This document shows, in pieces, positions 52,206-60,970 of a DNA stretch of 64,000 bases. A model generated the notes under the pieces. It was given only the letters and a program-made list of their open reading frames with translations, was not told the origin of the DNA and did not search any database. The position numbers and the translations under genes are program-made. Within the stretch, counting starts at the first letter, position 1; each line of letters begins with the position of its first letter. The DNA comes from Alkaliphilus hydrothermalis (GTDB lineage: Bacteria > Bacillota > Clostridia > Peptostreptococcales > Natronincolaceae): positions 62,001 through 126,000 of the forward strand of contig NZ_JAFBEE010000007.1 of the NCBI RefSeq assembly GCF_016908555.1, read 5' to 3'.

Positions 52206-53222
52206 CTATAAAGAAATATGCTTTTCACTAATATCCTCTAACCGATGACACCCTGTCATAATCATCGTCTCCAACAATTCTTGACCTAGCTTGTGGGTGT
52301 ACTTTTCAACACCCTCAATTCCTCCACCATAGGCTACTGTCCCATAGGGTCTACCAATTAAAACTGCATCAGCCCCCAAAGCCCTAGCCTTGAAAAGATC
52401 AACCCCACTTCTAAAGCCTCCATCAACGAAAATCTTCATTTGACCTTTAATGGTCTTTGCTATATTAGGCAGTACCTCCACTGTAGCATAGGTATGATCT
52501 AATACACGACCTCCGTGGTTTGATACAACAATTCCATAAGCCCCTGCTTCTAGGGCTTTTTTAGCCCCATCTACAGTCATGACCCCCTTTAAAATAACAG
52601 GCAGTTTGGTTGAAGAAATAACTTCTTTTAAATCCTCTACAGATTTAGTGGAAACTGGTTTGCCCAACATTGCTAATAATACTAATCCAGCAGCATCTAC
52701 GTCCATGGCAACGGCAATAGCACCCTTTTCCTCAGCCTTCTTAATCTTTCTGATGATTTCATCATTCTTCCAAGGCTTTATAGTAGGAATTCCCATCCCT
52801 TCGTTTTCCCCCACTACTTGAAGAGGTAAATCGTAAAATTCATCCTTTACCCCATCTCCTGTAAAACCGAGGGTCCCAGCATTTTTACAGCCTTCAACAA
52901 TCGCCTTTGAATACTCATACTCATTCATGGCATCACTATAGTTCATCCCCACCGCCGCAATGGGTGCTGCAAATACTGGATACTTAAATCTTCTACCAAA
53001 CAATTCTATAGAGGTATCAATTTCCCCCTCTGGTACAAGGGTGTCTAGATTGATTTTAATCTCATTTACTTTTTCTCTATTTCTTATAAAGGATGTCCCA
53101 GAGCCTTTACCTCCAACCCCTGGTATTTCCCCACGACAGGCTACCCCATTACAATCCTTACAGACTCTACACTTACTATGTATTAGATCTCTAGCTTTGC
53201 TTAATATCTCATTGTATTCCAT
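52206..53222 (-). CDS. FMN-dependent alpha-hydroxy-acid dehydrogenase-like protein
   Basis: 338 residues. FMN/alpha-hydroxy-acid oxidase barrel (about 55-335): PVFAAPIAAVGM, VAMDVDAAG, VILKGVMTVDGAKKALEAG, the catalytic His in IVVSNHGGRVLDH and phosphate loop FVDGGFRSGVD/ADAVLIGRP. The N-terminus (18-40) has CRVCKDCNGVAC followed by GEIPGVGGKG, four Cys in a tight pattern that may hold an iron-sulfur cluster or zinc. The start chosen is the ATG at 53222 after AAAGGAGGA. Clostridial relatives are annotated as lactate- or glycolate-type enzymes; substrate is unproven. Confidence 0.85.
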   Translation of the reverse strand: MEYNEILSKARDLIHSKCRVCKDCNGVACRGEIPGVGGKGSGTSFIRNREKVNEIKINLDTLVPEGEIDTSIELFGRRFKYPVFAAPIAAVGMNYSDAMNEYEYSKAIVEGCKNAGTLGFTGDGVKDEFYDLPLQVVGENEGMGIPTIKPWKNDEIIRKIKKAEEKGAIAVAMDVDAAGLVLLAMLGKPVSTKSVEDLKEVISSTKLPVILKGVMTVDGAKKALEAGAYGIVVSNHGGRVLDHTYATVEVLPNIAKTIKGQMKIFVDGGFRSGVDLFKARALGADAVLIGRPYGTVAYGGGIEGVEKYTHKLGQELLETMIMTGCHRLEDISEKHISL

Positions 53223-53302
53223 TGGAAATTGTCCTCCTTTTAAATTTGCATCTACTTTTATTTTAGTGATTTTTGATGTTGATTTCAATCTTATAAATAC
53301 TT

Positions 53303-54130
53303 CTATTTCTTTTTTAACTCATATCGATCAATTCTTCTATGCTTTAATAAGGGCAACTGTTGACGAATTTTATCCACAAACTCTAAATCGATTTCTCCAC
53401 AAATAATCCCTTCTTTTTCATCGGCCGCAACCACAGTATCACCCCAAGGATTAACTATTTTTGAATGTCCGTAGGCATGATAACTTGCCTCTAGATCTCT
53501 AGCTGGGGATGCCGCCACAAAATATACTTGGTTGTCCAATGCCCTTACTTTAATTAGTTCGTGCCAATGGGCTGGTCCTGTGGTCATGTTAAAGGCGGCA
53601 GGCAGTATGATTACCTCTGCCCCCTCCAACGCCATCAACCTCATCAACTCTGGGAATCTCATATCATAGCAGATGGCTACTCCTATTTTACAGTATTCGG
53701 TATCAATCACAGTAATACTTCCACCTGCACCTAGGGTATCCGATTCCCTAAAGGAAACTCCCCCCTCCACATTAATATCAAATAGGTGCATTTTCCTATG
53801 TCTCCCAAGCATTGCTCCTGTTGGATTAAAGCTGAATGATGTATTATATATTTGCTCCCCATCCTTTTCTGGAATTGAACCCCCTATAATATAAATTTGT
53901 AGTTCCTTTGCCAGATTTGAAAGCATATTTGTTGTCTCTCCTGGGTATTCTTCTGCAAACAAAGGGAAATATTTATTTTCATAGGGACAGTTGAACATCT
54001 CTGGTAAAACCACCATTTGAGGTGAATACTCCTCCATAGCCCTTAATATCATTTCTTTAACTTTCTTTAGGTTTTGGCTTTTTATAGTACTTATCTGCAT
54101 TTGAATTACTGCAACTTTAAATTTTATCAT
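53303..54130 (-). CDS. Carbon-nitrogen hydrolase (nitrilase superfamily, omega-amidase-like)
   Basis: 275 residues with the catalytic triad in place: Glu in VVLPEMFNCPY (near 43), Lys in RHRKMHLFDI (near 112) and Cys in GVAICYDMRFPEL (near 152). The sequence is of the Nit2/omega-amidase branch that hydrolyses alpha-ketoglutaramate-type amides. ATG at 54130 after AGGGGGC; an earlier TTG/ATG overlaps that site. Lies 80 nt upstream of the hydroxy-acid dehydrogenase gene, maybe cotranscribed. Confidence 0.88.
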   Translation of the reverse strand: MIKFKVAVIQMQISTIKSQNLKKVKEMILRAMEEYSPQMVVLPEMFNCPYENKYFPLFAEEYPGETTNMLSNLAKELQIYIIGGSIPEKDGEQIYNTSFSFNPTGAMLGRHRKMHLFDINVEGGVSFRESDTLGAGGSITVIDTEYCKIGVAICYDMRFPELMRLMALEGAEVIILPAAFNMTTGPAHWHELIKVRALDNQVYFVAASPARDLEASYHAYGHSKIVNPWGDTVVAADEKEGIICGEIDLEFVDKIRQQLPLLKHRRIDRYELKKK

Positions 54131-54448
54131 ACTCCAGCCCCCTTCTATCATCGTGTTTGTTTTTCTACCTATTATTGTTGGATTTTCCTAGTCGTACAAC
54201 TAGTCAGCATTCTCTAACCATCAACAAATACCTTAATAGTAACTTACTGAAAAATTTAATGTGCTAATTTTATTCATTTCCATTAAAGCATTCTAGAAAA
54301 ACTTTTAAAACTCCTTCATATGTAACCCATTTACAAAAATAATTAAAAGTAAATTTAATAAATATTTAATCTTCTTAAGTTTGCCTTTGTCCCCCTTTTC
54401 CATTACAATATTATGAGAAGCTATAACCCAATATACAGGAGGTGTAAC
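54131..54448. other. Intergenic region between the amidase gene and plsC
   Basis: 318 AT-rich bases between divergent genes. I see no frame with a ribosome site, no RNA gene and no clear hairpin. Confidence 0.45.
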
Positions 54449-55168
54449 ATGAGAACAATATTTTGGTTTGCTTCATTTTGGATTTATACTGTATTCACTC
54501 TATTTTATATACCAAGAGTTAAAAGACTTATAAAGAAAGGTTTGATCACCGAAAAAAGGCAATTTGCCCATAGGGTAGCTGGAAAATGGGCAAAGACTAT
54601 GGTTTCATTAACTGGTGGTACTGTGGAGGTCATAGGTTTAGAAAATATTCCTCAAGATGGAGCAGTGCTTTTTGCCAGCAATCATCAAGGAAACTTTGAC
54701 ATTCCTCTTCTATTGTCTAGTATATCAAAACCAATTGGCTTTGTGGCTAAGGTTGAATTAGAAAGATTGCCATTTATTAATACTTGGATGAAACTCCTTG
54801 AATGTGTTTTTATTGATCGTAAAGACATGCGTCAATCCCTAAGAACCATCTCAACAGCTACTGAGATTCTAAAATCAGGTCAATCTATGGTAATCTTTCC
54901 AGAAGGAACAAGGAGCAAAGGGAAGGAAATGCAGCCCTTCAAGCCTGGTAGCTTAAGATTAGCACAAAAGGCAGGTACCCCTGTTGTCCCTGTCACCATT
55001 AGTGGCTCCTACAGATTAATGGAGGGAAATAATAATCGTATAAAACCTGCCCATGTTAAAATTATTTTTGCCCCGCCAGTTGATCCACAAGCTATTGATA
55101 AAGCCTCGGATTTAACTGTAACAGTGTTTGATATTATTGAGGATAACCTAACAAAGCACCCTTCTTAA
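54449..55168 (+). CDS. plsC: 1-acyl-sn-glycerol-3-phosphate acyltransferase
   Basis: 239 residues. N-terminal membrane helix (about 4-22), catalytic HX4D in SNHQGNFDIP near residue 77, FIDRKD and the phosphate-binding FPEGTRSKGKEM. Converts lysophosphatidate to phosphatidate in phospholipid synthesis. The ATG at 54449 follows AGGAGGTG; the upstream frame from 54413 overlaps that site. An imperfect stem (AGCACCCTTC/GGAGGGTGCT) spans the stop. Confidence 0.9.
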   Translation: MRTIFWFASFWIYTVFTLFYIPRVKRLIKKGLITEKRQFAHRVAGKWAKTMVSLTGGTVEVIGLENIPQDGAVLFASNHQGNFDIPLLLSSISKPIGFVAKVELERLPFINTWMKLLECVFIDRKDMRQSLRTISTATEILKSGQSMVIFPEGTRSKGKEMQPFKPGSLRLAQKAGTPVVPVTISGSYRLMEGNNNRIKPAHVKIIFAPPVDPQAIDKASDLTVTVFDIIEDNLTKHPS

Positions 55169-55208
55169 GCAGGAGGGTGCTACTTATTATCTATTCTTTT
55201 TACAAAAA

Positions 55209-55694
55209 TTACTCCCTCAGGAAATCTCCCGATTTGCCCCCAGTTTTTTTAATCAACTTAATCTCAGTAATGATCATTCCCCGATCTACTGCCTTACACA
55301 TATCATAAATCGTTAAAGCCGCTGTTGATACTGCTGTTAAGGCTTCTATCTCGACCCCTGTCTTTCCAGTCGTTCTTGCTACAGCCTCAATATCAATCTT
55401 ACTATTTTCTTCATCAATAGAAAAATTAATGTCTGCCCCTGTTAGATTGATATGATGACACATTGGGATTAGGTTGCTGGTTTGTTTAGCCGCCATGATT
55501 CCTGCCACTTGGGAAACTGCAAGTACATCACCTTTTTGGATATTTTTATCAACAATCCTTTTCAAAGTCTCTGGCATCATATGGATACTACCCACAGCAA
55601 CAGCCTCACGACGGGTGTTGAGTTTCTCACCAACCTCCACCATCTTCGCTCTGCCCTCTTCATTGAAATGGGTAAAGTCATTGGCCTGATCCAT
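55209..55694 (-). CDS. moaC: Cyclic pyranopterin monophosphate synthase accessory MoaC
   Basis: 161 residues, intact: THFNEEGRAKMVEVGEK at the start, LIPMCHHINLTG near residue 77, and CKAVDRGM near the end with the catalytic Lys/Asp. Acts with MoaA in the first step of molybdopterin synthesis. Third gene after iscS and thiI (34-nt gap); moaA itself is not here. This is the second molybdenum-cofactor locus in the window. Confidence 0.94.
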   Translation of the reverse strand: MDQANDFTHFNEEGRAKMVEVGEKLNTRREAVAVGSIHMMPETLKRIVDKNIQKGDVLAVSQVAGIMAAKQTSNLIPMCHHINLTGADINFSIDEENSKIDIEAVARTTGKTGVEIEALTAVSTAALTIYDMCKAVDRGMIITEIKLIKKTGGKSGDFLRE

Positions 55695-55727
55695 CAGTAT
55701 CTCCTCCTTTTAATACTTCCTTACCGC

Positions 55728-56906
55728 TTATTCTTCATCTAATGTTATTCTTTCAATCTCCATATTTGAAATAGCAGCCTCAATCAATGCCTCCACATCT
55801 AACTTAGCTTCCGAGCGAAGAATTTTATCTAAACGAGGCTTTGTAACTGGTCTTTTAGGCAAGAAAACTGTACAACAATCTTCAAATGGTAAAATAGAAG
55901 TTTCATAGGTATCAATCTTTCTTGCAATTTCAATGATATCCACCTTGTCCATTGCAATCAATGGACGGAATACTGGTATACTCACCGCCGAATTGGTTGC
56001 ATGTAGACTCTCTATCGTTTGGCTTGCCACTTGTCCTAAACTCTCTCCAGTTATTAAACCATTAGCTCCTATTTTGCTAGCGACTCTTTCAGCAATCATC
56101 ATCATAAATCTTCTAGAAAGAATCGTCATTTCCTCTGGTGGACATTTTTCATTGATTTCCTTTTGAATAGGCAATAGATTAACAGAATACACCTTGAATT
56201 GTCCTACATAGCCAGAGACAATCCTAGCCAAGTCCATCACTTTTTCCTTTGCTCTTTCACTGGTGAAGGGATAACTATGGAAATGAACTGCAGCTATTTC
56301 AACACCTCTTTTTGCCACCATCCATCCTGCCACTGGACTGTCTATTCCTCCCGATAACAACAATAGACCTTTGCCGTTACAGCCTACAGGCAATCCCCCT
56401 AGACCCATAATCTTATTACTAAAAACAAAGGCTTTTTCTCGTATTTCAACATAAATCATCGTATCGGGATTATGAACATCCACCTGTACTTCATCTACAT
56501 TTTTTAAAAGGTGTCCCCCCAACTCTCTGCTTAAGTCTAGAGAGCCTAGAGGGAAGTTCTTATCAACCCGCTTAGTTTCCACCTTAAAGGTTTTTGCTCC
56601 ATCATACTTGACTCTGTCCCGCAACTCCTTTAATGCTTCTTCTCTAATACGGTCCAAATCCACATCAAATCTCTTGGAAGTACTGATTAAAGTAACACCA
56701 AAAACCCTTCTGATTCTTTCGATCAGTTGATTTTCATCATATCCTTCTACATCCACATAAATACGACTATGCTGCTTATATACCTTTGGTTTTCCTAAAT
56801 CCCCCAAAGCATGACGAATCTGCTTTACTAACTTATCCTCAAAGAACCTCTTATTTGCGCCCTTTAACATGATTTCTCCATAACGGATGACGATCACCTT
56901 GTCCAT
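55728..56906 (-). CDS. thiI: tRNA 4-thiouridine synthase ThiI
   Basis: 392 residues. N-terminal ferredoxin-like/THUMP RNA-binding region (about 1-165, VIRYGEIMLKGANKRFF) and a PP-loop ATP pyrophosphatase domain with LLLSGGIDSPVAGWMVAKRG near residue 180, and CCTVFLPKRPVTKP. No C-terminal rhodanese domain, as in most Firmicutes, so sulfur comes straight from the cysteine desulfurase encoded 7 nt upstream. Makes s4U8 in tRNA and possibly thiazole sulfur. Confidence 0.93.
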   Translation of the reverse strand: MDKVIVIRYGEIMLKGANKRFFEDKLVKQIRHALGDLGKPKVYKQHSRIYVDVEGYDENQLIERIRRVFGVTLISTSKRFDVDLDRIREEALKELRDRVKYDGAKTFKVETKRVDKNFPLGSLDLSRELGGHLLKNVDEVQVDVHNPDTMIYVEIREKAFVFSNKIMGLGGLPVGCNGKGLLLLSGGIDSPVAGWMVAKRGVEIAAVHFHSYPFTSERAKEKVMDLARIVSGYVGQFKVYSVNLLPIQKEINEKCPPEEMTILSRRFMMMIAERVASKIGANGLITGESLGQVASQTIESLHATNSAVSIPVFRPLIAMDKVDIIEIARKIDTYETSILPFEDCCTVFLPKRPVTKPRLDKILRSEAKLDVEALIEAAISNMEIERITLDEE

Positions 56907-56913
56907 ACTTCTA

Positions 56914-58068
56914 TCACCTCATAATCTTTCTAAGTAATTCTACTTGTTTTTTTATTTGATTTACCCCGTAATCAATTTCTTCCTTTGTATTAGTATCACT
57001 AATGCTAAGTCTCAAGGAGCTATCAATCAATGTATTCTTTAGCTTCATAGCCGTCAATACATGACTAAAGCCCTTTTTCTTTGATGAACAAGCGGAACCC
57101 GATGATACATAAATACCATCCCCCTCCAGACTATGGAGTAATACCTCACTCTTTACACCAATGAAAGACACATTGATAATATGGGGGGCAAAATCCGCTT
57201 CCATTCCATTATGTATAACAACTTCTTTAACTTCTTCTTGTATCCTTTCTACTAGATACTTTTTTAAAGTTATCATTTTACTTATTATTTCTTCCTGTTG
57301 AGCCATTTGATGCTTTACAGCCGCCCCTAGACCTAATATACCGGGAACATTTTCAGTTCCAGCCCGAAGTCCCATCTCATGACCTCCACCAGTCACCATG
57401 GGTCTAATCTTTAATCCTTTTCTAACATAGAGTCCACCGATTCCCTTTGGTCCATGTAGCTTGTGTCCACTAATGGCTAAGGTATCCACCAGTGTATTGG
57501 CTACATTGAACTTTATTTTTCCAAAGGATTGTATCGCATCCACATGAAACAAAGTCTTGGGATTTTTTCCCTTTATAATCTTGCCGATTTCATCAATAGG
57601 CTGGATACTACCGACTTCATTATTTACGTGCATAATGGCAACAAGTATTGTATCCTCTTTCATAGCATTACGCAGTTCATCTACTGATATAAATCCCTCA
57701 TGATTAACCTCTAGATAAGTCACTCCATACCCCTTAGCCTCTAGGTCATTAAAGGTATTTAACACCGAAGGATGCTCAATCTTTGAGGTTATTATATGCT
57801 TACCAAATCTATGGTTAGCTTCAACAATTCCTCTGATGGCAATATTATTGGATTCCGTCCCACCAGACGTAAAATAAAACTCCTGATCCTTGCAACCCAA
57901 TGCCTTTGCTATCAATTTCCTTGTATTTTTTATACTTTTTTCCACCTCAACCCCTTTTCGATGAAGGGATGAAGGATTTGCATACAACTCCTCCATGGCA
58001 TATACCATGGCTTCCACAACCTCTTTTCTAGGTTTTGTTGTGGCTGCATTATCTAAATATACTTCCAT
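56914..58068 (-). CDS. iscS: Cysteine desulfurase (NifS/IscS family)
   Basis: 384 residues, PLP-dependent. YLDNAATTKPRKEV at the start, the PLP Lys in ISGHKLHGPKGIG near residue 200 and the active-site Cys in VSSGSACSSKKKGFSHVL near 325. The long Cys loop places it in the group I NifS-like type. Its coupling to thiI points to tRNA thiolation; group I desulfurases may also supply selenium from selenocysteine (inference). Confidence 0.92.
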   Translation of the reverse strand: MEVYLDNAATTKPRKEVVEAMVYAMEELYANPSSLHRKGVEVEKSIKNTRKLIAKALGCKDQEFYFTSGGTESNNIAIRGIVEANHRFGKHIITSKIEHPSVLNTFNDLEAKGYGVTYLEVNHEGFISVDELRNAMKEDTILVAIMHVNNEVGSIQPIDEIGKIIKGKNPKTLFHVDAIQSFGKIKFNVANTLVDTLAISGHKLHGPKGIGGLYVRKGLKIRPMVTGGGHEMGLRAGTENVPGILGLGAAVKHQMAQQEEIISKMITLKKYLVERIQEEVKEVVIHNGMEADFAPHIINVSFIGVKSEVLLHSLEGDGIYVSSGSACSSKKKGFSHVLTAMKLKNTLIDSSLRLSISDTNTKEEIDYGVNQIKKQVELLRKIMR

Positions 58069-58176
58069 TAATAGTTCACCCTCAATTCCTTAGGTAATTA
58101 CAATTTTTATCATATCTAAATATAGCTTGTTTGTAAAGTTTTCCTTAAAAATAGTATAACCAAAAGGGGTAAAAGT

Positions 58177-58797
58177 AAGCCTAATCAAAAGGTGTCAGAT
58201 TCAAGGAACAAGAAAAGCAACCACCGCAGCGTATATAAACAGCCGGGAGGATGGTTGCTTTTGCAGTGACGCAGAAGATGGCACCTTATGACCAAACTGC
58301 CAGACTAGTTTGAAGTCATTAGATTCAAGGCGCAAGAAAGCCAGACACCGCAGCGTATATAAACAGCCGGGAGGATGGTTGCTTTTAGCAGTGACGCAGA
58401 AGATGGCACCTTATGACCAAACCGCCAGACTAGTTAGAAGTCGTTAAATTCAAGGCGCAAGAAAGCCAGACACCGCAGCGTATATAAACAGCCGGGAGGA
58501 TGGTTGCTTTTGCAGTGACGTAGAAGATGGCACCTTATGACCAAACTGCCAGACTAGTTAGAAGTCGTTAGATTCAAGGCGCAAGAAAGCCAGACACCGC
58601 AGCGTATTCAAAACATACGTGAGGATGGCTGGCTTTCGAAGCAACGCAGAAGATGACGGCTTACGACCCGAATAAGCCTAATCAAAAGGTGTCAGATTCA
58701 AGGAACAAGAAAAGCAACCACCGCAGCGTATATAAACATACGTGAGGATGGTTGCTTTTAGCAGTGACGCAGAAGATGGCACCTTTTCATTAGGCTT
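58177..58797. repeat. Five tandem copies of a ~124-bp partly palindromic repeat
   Basis: Copies start (TTCAAGG) at 58200, 58324, 58449, 58573 and 58697, a period of 124-125. Each holds CACCGCAGCGTAT... followed by GGATGG and a stem in which AAAGCAACCA pairs with TGGTTGCTTT. The array is bounded by AAGCCTAATCAAAAGGTGTC at 58177 and 58675 and by its complement GGCACCTTTTCATTAGGCTT at 58777-58796, so the outermost unit is a full inverted-repeat element. Between the iscS 5' side and the end of the LUD gene; no open frame. Looks like a dispersed intergenic repeat family rather than a gene. Confidence 0.85.
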
Positions 58798-59408
58798 TAA
58801 TAGCCGAGGGGTTCTCCTACTATATACACGTGCAACTCCATAGCCATAGGCTTATGGCTAATAATCGTGGTAATATTACACATACGCTGTTCACTACGAC
58901 AATCATTACATTCACCTGTTACAGCGCAAGGAGTCTTTAATCCTAATCTCTTTGCATTTGGTGGACAGGCTTCTTTTTTAATTCTTTCCATAGCACTGGT
59001 AACATCAGAAGTAATTTTATTAATCCCGCAGATTACGATTACCTTTTTAGGACCATAATACATTGCACTGACACGATTTCCAACACCATCAATATTCACC
59101 AAATCACCTGTCTCTGTCAGGGCATTTGTACTTGTCAAATACACATCAGCACTGGCAGCTTTTTGCCTTACTTCATTTCTCTTCTGAAGGTCTACTAACC
59201 AGTGCCAATGAATCTCTTTGCCTTCATCCTTTAACACCTCATGAAGATTCAATTCTTTAATTGTCATCGAACCACCAATCCCCACCACCTGATCATTAGT
59301 GGATTCTTCCAGAATAGCTTTGATTACAGCTTCTCTAGAATCAAAGTATTGAGCTTTTATCTTTCTTCTTTGTAAATTCTCTATAACGGCCTTTACTTTA
59401 TTATTCAA
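58797..59408 (-). CDS. LUD-domain (LutC/YkgG-like, DUF162) protein
   Basis: 203 residues. GIGGSMTIKELNL near residue 44, TGDLVNIDGVGNRVSAM near 112 and a C-terminal Cys cluster (CPPNAKRLGLKTPCAVTGEC, CRSEQRMCN; about residues 148-178) give the usual LUD pattern seen in lactate-utilisation LutC relatives. Its lutA and lutB partners are not here and it stands alone, so a lactate role is not shown. ATG after GGGGGAATC. Confidence 0.82.
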   Translation of the reverse strand: MNNKVKAVIENLQRRKIKAQYFDSREAVIKAILEESTNDQVVGIGGSMTIKELNLHEVLKDEGKEIHWHWLVDLQKRNEVRQKAASADVYLTSTNALTETGDLVNIDGVGNRVSAMYYGPKKVIVICGINKITSDVTSAMERIKKEACPPNAKRLGLKTPCAVTGECNDCRSEQRMCNITTIISHKPMAMELHVYIVGEPLGY

Positions 59409-59538
59409 ACATGATTCCCCCTTAAAATGCTTTCTTCCTCTATTATATACCTATTCCTTAGTTTTAAAAATAGATAAGATAAGATAGGATATAATGTTGC
59501 TTTCAGCCTATTTACTCTTCGGAGGTTTTTTAGACTTT

Positions 59539-59593
59539 TGTCAAATAAAATATTCGACAAAGCATTGCATTATTTGTCGATATTTGTTATAAT
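59539..59593 (+). promoter_or_regulatory. Promoter with Spo0A-like boxes
   Basis: TTGCAT (59565-59570), 17-nt spacer, TATAAT (59588-59593). A perfect Spo0A box core TTCGACA lies at 59553-59559, a near match TGTCGAT at 59575-59581 inside the spacer, and a weaker TGTCAAA at 59539. The two good boxes face each other across the -35 hexamer, a place suited to repression. Confidence 0.6.
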
Positions 59594-59599
59594 AAGTCT

Positions 59600-59712
59600 G
59601 TGGTTATCCCCCTGGTAACCTCGATTATATAATCTCTATTCCCAATACCCCTTTTGAAATCACATTAAATAAAATGTGTGCTGGGTCAGCGACCCAGTTC
59701 TTTTTTTATCTA
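59600..59712 (+). ncRNA. Putative small RNA or leader with its own terminator
   Basis: About 110 nt after the promoter. First hairpin GGTTA/TAACC near 59602-59620, an AT-rich middle, then terminator stem CTGGGTC/GACCCAG (59680-59698) with AGC loop and a T tract. No reading frame with a ribosome site. ansA starts 160 nt later with its own AAAGGAG, so this may be a small RNA or an ansA leader attenuator. I recognise no known RNA family. Confidence 0.5.
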
Positions 59713-59869
59713 TTTATTTCCATTTTTTTCTATTTGCATTTCCACTACCCTCACTTAATTATTTATTTTCTTTTACCATTCACAAAATCTATTTAATCGG
59801 ATATAATAAGGATGCATAAGTTTTAGCAGAGAATATTACAAATAAATACAATAACAAAGGAGTTTTTTT

Positions 59870-60868
59870 ATGAATAAACCTAAGGTAGTCGTTATTTTTA
59901 CTGGTGGAACAATATCAATGACAGTGGACCCCAGAATAGGAGCTGCAATCCCATCATTATCCTCTCAGGAAATCCTATCTTTGGTGACCAATATTGATAA
60001 GTATGCTGAAATTGAAACAATTAATTTCTCTAAATTACCAGGTCCCCACATAGATATTCAAATGATGATGGAAATCAGACAACTGGTAGTAGATAACCTA
60101 AATCGTGATGATGTTACTGGTGTAATTATTACCCATGGTACTGATACCCTTGAGGAAACTGCTTACTTACTTGATCTTTCGATAAATAATTCTAAACCAA
60201 TCGTAGTTGTGGGAGCCATGAGAAATAGCTCCGAATTGGGATATGATGGCCCTAGCAACTTGGCTGCTGCAGTATGTACCGTTATTTCACCACAGGCTGC
60301 CAACAAAGGTGTTTTAGTTGTACTAAACAACGAAGTTAATGCCGCCAGTGAGGTAACTAAAACCAATACATTGAGCCTAGATACTTTTAAATCACTAGAG
60401 TTTGGTCCATTAGGAATTGTTGATAACGATGAACTCATCTTCCATAGGGAAATTATACATCGTCAACATATACTCACAGACAGTATCGTACCACAAGTTG
60501 ATCTTATTAAGAGTGGTGCAGGGATGGATTCAAGATTAATCAAATATAGTGTAGATTCTGGAGCTAAAGGAATTGTCATTGAAGCTATGGGTAGAGGAAA
60601 TGTTCCTCCTACAATGTTAGAGGGAATCCAATACGCCATAGAGCAACAAGTAGCAGTGGTGATGGTTTCTAGATGTCCTACCGGTAGAGTACTTGATTCT
60701 TACGGCTACGAAGGTGGCGGAAGACATTTAAGAAATCTTGGAGTTATTCTTGGTGGTGATTTACCAGGTCAAAAAGCCAGAATTAAACTAATGTTGGCTT
60801 TAAGCGTAACCAATGAACTACAAGAAATTAAAGATATGATTGAATACAATCAATATAGAAAACAATAA
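59870..60868 (+). CDS. ansA: L-asparaginase
   Basis: 332 residues, type I asparaginase/glutaminase family: catalytic Thr in VVIFTGGTISM (residue about 13) and second Thr-Asp pair in ITHGTDTLEETAYLLDLS near 90, with the Lys region further on. Cytoplasmic (no signal peptide). ATG after AAAGGAGTT. Hydrolyses asparagine to aspartate and ammonia. Confidence 0.93.
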   Translation: MNKPKVVVIFTGGTISMTVDPRIGAAIPSLSSQEILSLVTNIDKYAEIETINFSKLPGPHIDIQMMMEIRQLVVDNLNRDDVTGVIITHGTDTLEETAYLLDLSINNSKPIVVVGAMRNSSELGYDGPSNLAAAVCTVISPQAANKGVLVVLNNEVNAASEVTKTNTLSLDTFKSLEFGPLGIVDNDELIFHREIIHRQHILTDSIVPQVDLIKSGAGMDSRLIKYSVDSGAKGIVIEAMGRGNVPPTMLEGIQYAIEQQVAVVMVSRCPTGRVLDSYGYEGGGRHLRNLGVILGGDLPGQKARIKLMLALSVTNELQEIKDMIEYNQYRKQ

Positions 60869-60888
60869 ATAAGGCAGCAAATCAAACA

Positions 60889-60943
60889 AACCCCAGTAGT
60901 CTTAATCGTAGTATCTACGGCAGAAAACTGGGGTTTATTAATT
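60889..60943. terminator. Terminator after ansA
   Basis: AAACCCCAGT and ACTGGGGTTT enclose a partly paired loop of about 34 nt; plus strand then reads ATTAATTG. May serve the convergent helicase gene as well. Confidence 0.6.
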
Positions 60944-60970
60944 GTTGAATATGTTATTGAATACAAGTTA

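Noticed and set aside
58177..58797. CRISPR array
   Set aside because: The units are ~124 bp and contiguous, with no short repeats separated by unique spacers, and no cas genes are in the window.
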